DNA from: Polytrichum commune
Taxonomy: Eukaryota; Streptophyta; Polytrichopsida; Polytrichales; Polytrichaceae
DNA length: 64,000 nt
NCBI GenBank assembly: GCA_950295325.1
Contig: OX485804.1
Coordinates: 64,882,533 to 64,946,532 of the forward strand
Direction of reading: 5' to 3'
Part shown: one piece after another, positions 57,506-64,000 of the stretch
How the letters are laid out: the number at the start of each line of letters is the position of its first letter
Numbering within the stretch: the stretch's first letter is position 1
Translations under genes and position numbers: made by a program
The notes under the pieces: model-generated
Database searches by the model: none
Told to the model about the DNA's origin: nothing
What the model saw: the letters and a program-made list of their open reading frames with translations, nothing else

Positions 57506-58227
57506 AAGGTAGAGGGTGCTAAAATCAACACCCCATCCAAAACCAACTCCTATAAACGCCTCCCAATTGCCAACACTCTACAACCTTGAACCGTACCCGG
57601 CGGTGTAGGAGTGTCTGGGCCCACAGAGTGACGGTTTTAGGTGCCATTAGTGGTGCCACCTCATAGCGGCCTCCATGACCTTCATGTAGGGTATGTAACG
57701 GGCTCCACTCTATCTCGGGTTGATTCAAGGTGGGATTAGGGTGCCTTGTCAATGCCTATTCTAGTCATTCTATTCACAACGCCAAGGAGGTAGGCCCACA
57801 AAGCACAAAAGGGTCATTTCCCGGGATGCAAAGGGGGTCCGTTCCCGGGATGCAAGGTGATGGTTTTGCAAGCGAACCAGGAGGGATCATGGAGGTAGCC
57901 GTGTGGCTTTGCATACCATTACTACTTGGGCTTTGATGTAGTTTGGGTCTAGTACCCAGCTATGTTGTGTTGGTTCTAGGCAATGAAGGTGGGGGTCCTC
58001 ATCATATGCGAGGTTGCCATACACGGGGCCTATGGATTGGTATAAGGAAGCTAGTAGTTTTGACTTTGAATATTCATCAAATATTCAATTGAGACTAAAA
58101 ATAAAATTTATTTCTTGATACCTATGTTTAGCCCAAAGGCTAATATGAATATATCTTTTATATATCAACCACATAGCCATATGTATGTGCAATAGCTTAA
58201 AGTGTTGGTTTAAGCACCCTCTACCTT
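57506..58227. mobile_element. Non-autonomous TIR element
   Basis: A 722-bp unit whose ends are AAGGTAGAGGGTGCT and AGCACCCTCTACCTT, extending as an imperfect inverted repeat of about 28 bp. No clear target duplication and no transposase. Confidence 0.6.
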
Positions 58228-58299
58228 ATAGCCTATCCGAGTTATTGTAATATTTCATCATCATCACATATTATATTATCTCTATAATCAGATGTTGCA

Positions 58300-59507
58300 T
58301 AGTGGTTCTCTTCAAATAAATCTCATTATATTAATATTATATTTTATGAGTTTTTATGAGTTTTTTAGTTGACCAATTCATCATAAGGTTTTTATATATA
58401 TTATATATTATATTATATTTTGACTTATTACAAATGTTTGAGCAATCACACCAGTGCAAAGCAAATGAGTTGTGAACAAAAAAAGTGGCTATAGCGACAC
58501 GTCATAACCACATGTTACACACGTTGACAATTTGCCATATTTATCAAAATAACCATGTGGAATCCAAAATCACATCATGGCCTTGGAGACAATTCATGGG
58601 AAGTTAGAAAATAGGCCTAGAGCATCCAAAGCCACAATAGCTAGTAGTTCACAATTTTATAAATATCACTATTAGCTAGTAGTTTAGACATGTAAGTTCA
58701 GTTGGCAATGTAGTTAGCTTTTTGGTTACAAACAAACCCAGGGAAACAATCAGGGAAGACAATTAGAAGGTGATTTGTACAACATCTAGGTGTCTTAGAT
58801 AAGGTTTATTAGGGAAAACACAAGGTTATATCACTTCACTTCAGATTAGGAATGACAAGTGGTTCATGAATAAGGGATAAAAACTCTAAAAACCTCTCCA
58901 TATCAATACATGCAAATGTGACAGTCTCTCGTCTCACTCTAATTCCCCAGGCAATAGTCTAGCAGTGAGTTCATTTTAATGGGCCCAAGTGCGGTGCACA
59001 ATCATAGGACTCGCCATCGACAATAGTCTTTTGCAACATTGTCCCATTTGAGTCTTGCTTACCAAAGCCAAGGGCACTTTGATATTGTCAATAATATGGT
59101 ATTTAATTAATCATTTTTTAATAAAACTTGAAACAGGTAGTACCGTCATCCTTTCAGGATTGTGGAGGTTCTTTGATTAATTGTGACATTTAAATTAGGT
59201 TGTCCGGCAATAGTCCTTACCTGTGCGTAGCCCAAAGTTACAATAGCAACCTCGGATTGCATCAATAGGCCAAACCACATATATACGTCGATATTTCATA
59301 TGGTATGAGTCGTCATTTTATCTTATCGGTGGTTAAACATTCAATTTAATAAGATTATTGCTTCAACCTATATCATTTCGAGTTTTTTACTTCATTAATC
59401 CGTCGCAATATTATTACTGAGTTCATTTACTTATCCAATTATAGATTTAAATCAAAATCAACTTATAGTCATGCCGCGTTCCGTTTATTTCTCAATTATA
59501 TTCATCC
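58300..59507. repeat. Second inverted repeat, right arm (uninterrupted)
   Basis: The contiguous counterpart of 44,914-45,715 plus 53,843-54,240 in inverse orientation. It shows the junction without the DNAJC17-like block at about 58,655-58,670. Confidence 0.85.
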
Positions 59508-60894
59508 GTTTCCAAGTAGTTCTCAAGTAGTTCCCAAATGAAAATGGATGTATTTTAGATGTACATAACATAGATTAAAAGAATTTTAGCGGTAACTACC
59601 TCTTTGATATGACAAAACGGAGATTCTAAATGTCGCATTATTGAGTGTCATAGCCGAGAGAATTTTGGACCAAAAAGTTTGGCTGCCCAAAAATGTGAAA
59701 TAATATCGAGGGTGTCATATAAACAAGTGTTGTAAAACCAAGTTAGATTATACCACCTCTTGGAGGTAGGTCTAACACAAAACCGGGAGACCGTGGCACT
59801 CCGAAATCTCACAACCATTGATTTATTTTATTTTACCACGTGTGAGGACCCGCATTAATAGAAATTCATAGAAATAGCATTTGGTTGAGAGCCCAGTCAC
59901 ATATGGCTTCACACTACACTTGAGGATCCATGACCACACTACATGATTTTGGAGGTGTCTTGGATCGGCCTTTGTACACTTTCTTTTGGGCTCTCACAAT
60001 TTCATGGTCACGGCATTTGCCTCGTGTGTGAAGTGGCCCTAAATGCAACCTACAACTAGTAAGGAGGATAGGAAGGGTTTATGAGGGGATTTAACGATCA
60101 TTTCACAAACGTATGCTGAGATGCTGAGCCCGTATCCCTGTAGACTGTGAATGAATGTAATTACGAGTGTAACATCCGAATTGAGAGACCTAGTAGGTTG
60201 TCGAAAAGTCAAATCACCGTATTCAGAGCACATTCCTAACAACATAAGTTAAGTGTAACAGAAGTGAGAATTACCACTCAACTACAGTAGCGTTTGTTGA
60301 AAGATGACGAAGCGTTCCTTCCAAATCTACAACCTGTTGTTGACCAGCAAACCGAATACTAGACAGCTGAAAGCTCGAACAAATACAATGAAAATCTTAA
60401 TTAGTTGAGAGATTCAGGCCAGTAGAAAGTTCGAGCAGATGATGCAATAAACAGCTGAGCGTATAAGCTTAATTAGTTCTTCGTACTTGAATCGGATCGA
60501 AGTGAAGGGGCCGCCTCCAACCGGATAAACTGTTCACATTGATTGAATCAATGTGGTGTGGATCCCTGCACTTTTTCGGGAATTGTGAAAGGTCCCCTTC
60601 CCCCGGCACCGGTCCCTCCGTGTCATAGGCTTCAAAGCGCTGGCTTGACTTGGAGCCCAACTTTTCCCAAGAATTAGTATATATAAACATGTTCAAAAAA
60701 TGAAAAATAAAGAGTTACTCACCCTTCAAAGAAGTGGATGAATTCTCCTATCCTTCATGTTTCTCCAAACAAGCATCACTACATTCCATTTGATGTTTTC
60801 AATTGGAATATTTGCACATGAAATGCACATCAAAGCATCTAAAGTCTCTAACTTCAAACTAGTACGTAGATGACTTTTGATTAGGTTTTGTCAA
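59508..60894. repeat. Spacer containing inverted fragment of the small-gene 5' region
   Basis: The part at about 60,100-60,380 is the reverse complement of 17,640-17,850 and 55,270-55,480, the region upstream of the small gene. The coding part is absent. The remainder shows no gene. Confidence 0.65.
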
Positions 60895-61571
60895 GAAATG
60901 TACTAATGTTATTTTTTATTTTATTTTATTATAAAGTGATTCTTAGGTGGATCATTATTGCCGTTTGATATTGTGTATTGCTTACAAGTGAGTCCTATTG
61001 GGGAGATGTATGTAGTGCCACATCCTATTCACTTCCCAAGAGGAATTAATTCATCATCAATAATTTTTTTACGTATTCAGGTAGAAGGTGGTGAACAAAC
61101 ATTGTATGTCAATGTATTACATTGATGCTCCATTTTCTTTTCTTTCTTTACATCTTCACACCATATAAAGCATATTCAAAGTGGACAATGTAAAAAAAAT
61201 TAGACTAAACAAAAAATCAACATTGGAGTGCATTGTACATGGATTATTCATGAAGTTGGGAAGAAAAGTTATTCCTTTCTTTCTTCCTTCACCACCTCCA
61301 ATCAACAACAATATCCATGCTCTTACTTCCAACTACATAGACACTTTTGGTTATTGGATTGGAATAAGAATCTTAGGGTTTGAGAATAAAAAAGATTTCC
61401 ATTTTGAGTGTCAGAATCATAGTTGAAATGTACAAGTTAAAGAGTCTAGACTCTAAAGTGAAGATTCTCTTTCTCTTCGAATGATCAGAAAAAGCTTTAC
61501 CAATTGTGTTAACACTTCACCCAAGAATGGTGTCTATATTTCAAGCACATAGTCCAATCTGATTGAAACTC

Positions 61572-61877
61572 ATGTCCCTATTAGTGTCTCTTCTTATCTA
61601 CAAGCCTTTAAAAAATTCTGCAGACATAAACACAACCATGCAGGAATCATTCTACGATATGTATAGTCAATTGAAACGTGCAGCAAGTTGTTGTTGGTGC
61701 TTGTACAAGGGGTTGTTTAGTAGGAATTGTTGGAAACCCTACGAAAGTGCTTCCTGCATGTCAAAAGCTTGCAACTTACATGAAACATGTAATCTGAGGA
61801 ATCCAATGGTGTTCCAAATGTGCTTACATGGCGTGTTCACGTTTTCATGGATCGAATACTCCATGTTTCTACACTAA
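61572..61877 (+). CDS. Small hypothetical ORF, right-arm copy
   Basis: 101 codons from the first ATG; homologous to 1485-1706. The hydrophobic start and scattered cysteines are kept. It runs past the left copy's stop and terminates in the first bases of the MITE (61,869). No domain recognised. Confidence 0.22.
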   Translation: MSLLVSLLIYKPLKNSADINTTMQESFYDMYSQLKRAASCCWCLYKGLFSRNCWKPYESASCMSKACNLHETCNLRNPMVFQMCLHGVFTFSWIEYSMFLH

Positions 61878-62093
61878 ACAATGTATTTAGTGTCGCGTAC
61901 TATTTGGAATTACGCAATGCTATATCTATTTATTGTATATTTCTTGTTTTACCAACAAATGTCTAATTGGTTGTTTGGACATTACACAACGTTAACAACT
62001 TTACTCGGTAAAAAAGGTACATACATTGTTAAAAAGATATAGCACTGTGTAACTCCAAATATTAAGTGACACTAAGTATCATATTTAGTGTAG
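61869..62093. mobile_element. MITE, mirror copy of 1182-1406
   Basis: 225 bp with the same palindromic CTACACTAAA ends, in the inverse orientation, at the equivalent position of the right arm. Confidence 0.75.
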
Positions 62094-62521
62094 CAATCCC
62101 AGCAATGCCCTAGCACCTGGTCACTACCACCAGAGCAGGCAGATTTTTAACCAACATTTCAGACAATTTAACCATAGGATGATGGGACACTACCACAGAT
62201 TATAGCACAAGCCAGAGTTAGAGTGTTTGCACTGTTTATGATATGATGCCTTTTTGCAGTTGCAGAAGTATTGGTATTTGAAGGGCTCATGATTCTGCCT
62301 CTGCGCTGGGTTTACTTCAAAGAGTGACTACTTCAAAGGGTACTGGAGAGCAGGGAAGCATTAAACCCTAAACCCTAAAATCAACTACGAGTATCAATAT
62401 ATCCTCTGTCTATGATGATGATCCTGTTCAGAAACTTCAGAAGCATGTGTTCAAGAGTCTCAAACCAGACTTTCTGCTAACAGAAAGCTCATTGTGGTTT
62501 TGTGATTGTTTGAATCCTTTG

Positions 62522-62720
62522 AGGGTAGGACTGCGCTTGCCAAGGAGGTAGTAGAATACCAAGGCGACACTCGTGAGTCACGGCAGCAAACTACCAAATG
62601 GATTCGCACACAAGAAAAAAATAGATCAATATCATGAGGCTTGATGAGCCTCGTATCAGTTATTAAACTGATAAGAACGGATACTACACTTGGTCTTAGC
62701 CAAAAGGCCAAGAAGGGTAT
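62522..62720 (-). ncRNA. U2 snRNA copy 3, possibly pseudogene
   Basis: On the minus strand: ATACCCTTCTTGGCCTTTTG, the branch-site block GTAGTAT, an intact CAGTTTAATAACTGATA stem region, a T-rich Sm-like site (CTATTTTTTTC) and both 3' stem-loops. It is more complete than copy 1, but it carries several changes in conserved 5' positions (CCCTTCTTGG for CCTTTCTCGG, GACCAAG for GATCAAG) and a poor upstream element (ACCATGTGGG). Whether it is expressed is doubtful. Confidence 0.75.
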
Positions 62721-63653
62721 GCCTCTCACGGTGTATCACGTCGAAGCCCTTTCCTCCTACAACCCACATGGTGTAACGTATCTAAGAAATAATGAGATCC
62801 AAGAGGCATGTTCCACCCAACCTTAGAGCTTATATACTTGCTACTACTATGAGTTGAGGCTCCCTTCAACTAGTAGTGCAAGATATACCACTAGCTCTCC
62901 CTCCATGCCTTTATGATAACTCTAAGTATAGTTAACTCATGATCGTTATTTACGAGGTGATAACCTAATGTAACACCATAGTCTCAACTAGTAGTAACTC
63001 CCTTTACCTTGTAGAACTACTAGAGCACCTAGTCTTCTAGCAAAGGAGTTTAGTTGAACTAGAGGTTGTAAATAGTAAATAAATAACAAATAAGTAAATA
63101 CACGTTACACACGGGGCAAGGCGTTCCGCTTTTGGTCTCATGTTGCTCTTCTAGCTTCCTCTTTTAAAACCTTGTTCAATTTATTTGGAGAATATGGGTG
63201 CGTTCCACCAGTGGTTACAAGGTGTCAATCTTCACTGGATTTAACGGTGTGTGTTAATAGATTGGTTGTGCGCTTGTTCATGTACCTAAGTTTTGATTCA
63301 AGAAGGATATTCAAATATTTTTTTGTGCATCATAAGTGTGACTGTCATTGTGGTTTAAAATTACGTTGTGCTTAAAAAACACACAACACCTGTCTCCGAA
63401 TTGAGTGTTAAGATTTATATTACCTAGAGGATGTTCAACACCGACAAGTAGATGTTGAGAACTACTCACAATTGTTTCGCAAGATCACCGAAAGTGTGGC
63501 ATGGGCATCCTTACACATGTTGAAGCAATTGAGAAAAATAGGTCTAGCACACTGTCTCCAACGGCATTTGTAAAGTTGGTGGAACCTCAACTTGCACGGG
63601 CTTGTAGTTCTCACTAGAAGAACATTGTTGCATCAAAATTGAAGCACAATAAT

Positions 63654-63914
63654 GGTCCCAAGTCCCATCATGGAGGCAAGATTCGCGGGAGTTGTGTTGA
63701 GAGTTGGGTCTAGCTTTTTGTTCAACCCAACTTTCAACACAAGTCCCAAGTCTTACCTGCAGAAAGTGTTGCCATGTAGGCATCCCTGTCATACTTGGAC
63801 TTAGGACTTGCAACCCATGTGAAGTGGTAGTCCCAACTTCCATGCTCTCGACAGTTGAGACTGCACGGATGGATCAAAGGTGACTTGGGACTTAGGACTC
63901 GTGTGACGTGGCCC
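63654..63914 (-). mobile_element. Tourist/Harbinger-type MITE, diverged
   Basis: Inverted relative of 19,089-19,371. The end next to TAA (63,915-63,917) reads GGGCCACGTCACACGAG on the minus strand. The other end has decayed (GGTCCCAAG). Confidence 0.65.
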
Positions 63915-64000
63915 TAAGTTTCGACAGTTTCAACACAACATAATCGTGTGTAGTACACAGACAGACATCGACGGTGGGCATCCATCTAGATCTTCGATCC

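Larger units (their letters stand above)
60895..63243. repeat. Right arm of large inverted duplication
   Basis: Mirror of 1-6,055 without the Harbinger element. Its site matching the Harbinger target (TTTAGAGTCT on the minus strand, about 61,449-61,458) is unoccupied. Confidence 0.85.

Overview
The window reads as nuclear DNA of a land plant, gene-poor and dense in transposons, as in large plant genomes. The plant call rests on: one recognisable housekeeping gene with short introns (a DNAJC17-like J-domain/RRM protein); U2 snRNA copies, one with an upstream element close to the plant snRNA USE; a degenerate plastid psbD fragment; a chromodomain Ty3/gypsy element; and a PIF/Harbinger element with a Myb/trihelix-like ORF1. 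I cannot assign a lineage within land plants.

Layout. 1-6.06 kb is the left arm of a large inverted duplication whose right arm is 60.9-63.24 kb. Both arms carry a U2-like snRNA, a 225-bp MITE and a small ORF. Only the left arm carries a 3.7-kb, apparently intact Harbinger element. 6.5-27.4 kb is nested repeats: LINE remnants on the minus strand with an RNase H-like domain and a zinc-binding tail, a 6.0-kb degenerate Ty3/gypsy chromovirus (7.37-13.39 kb), two solo LTRs of one family (15.17-16.63 and 22.17-23.79 kb), several MITEs, and a frameshifted copy of an unrecognised small gene (18.07-18.54 kb). 27.8-36.0 kb is the most striking locus: a young Ty1/copia element (27,888-35,809) sits between the promoter and the body of a U2 snRNA gene, with the 5-bp target duplication falling at U2 nucleotides 4-8. 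The copia leader carries a 1.2-kb MULE-like element, which in turn contains a MITE. 36-44 kb is mostly featureless AT-rich DNA with MITEs, the psbD fragment and a LINE 3' end. 44.9-59.5 kb is a second inverted repeat; its left arm is split by an 8.1-kb block carrying the DNAJC17-like gene (47.87-49.63 kb). 55.7-56.2 kb holds the intact copy of the unrecognised small gene.

Many insertions are dated relative to each other by empty sites present in duplicated copies within the same window. Host genes are few: the DNAJC17-like gene (predicted RNA/splicing-linked co-chaperone), up to three U2 snRNA copies (at least two damaged), and the small repeat-containing protein. The rest is mobile DNA. Coordinates of repeat boundaries without target duplications are approximate, and all similarities were judged by eye.
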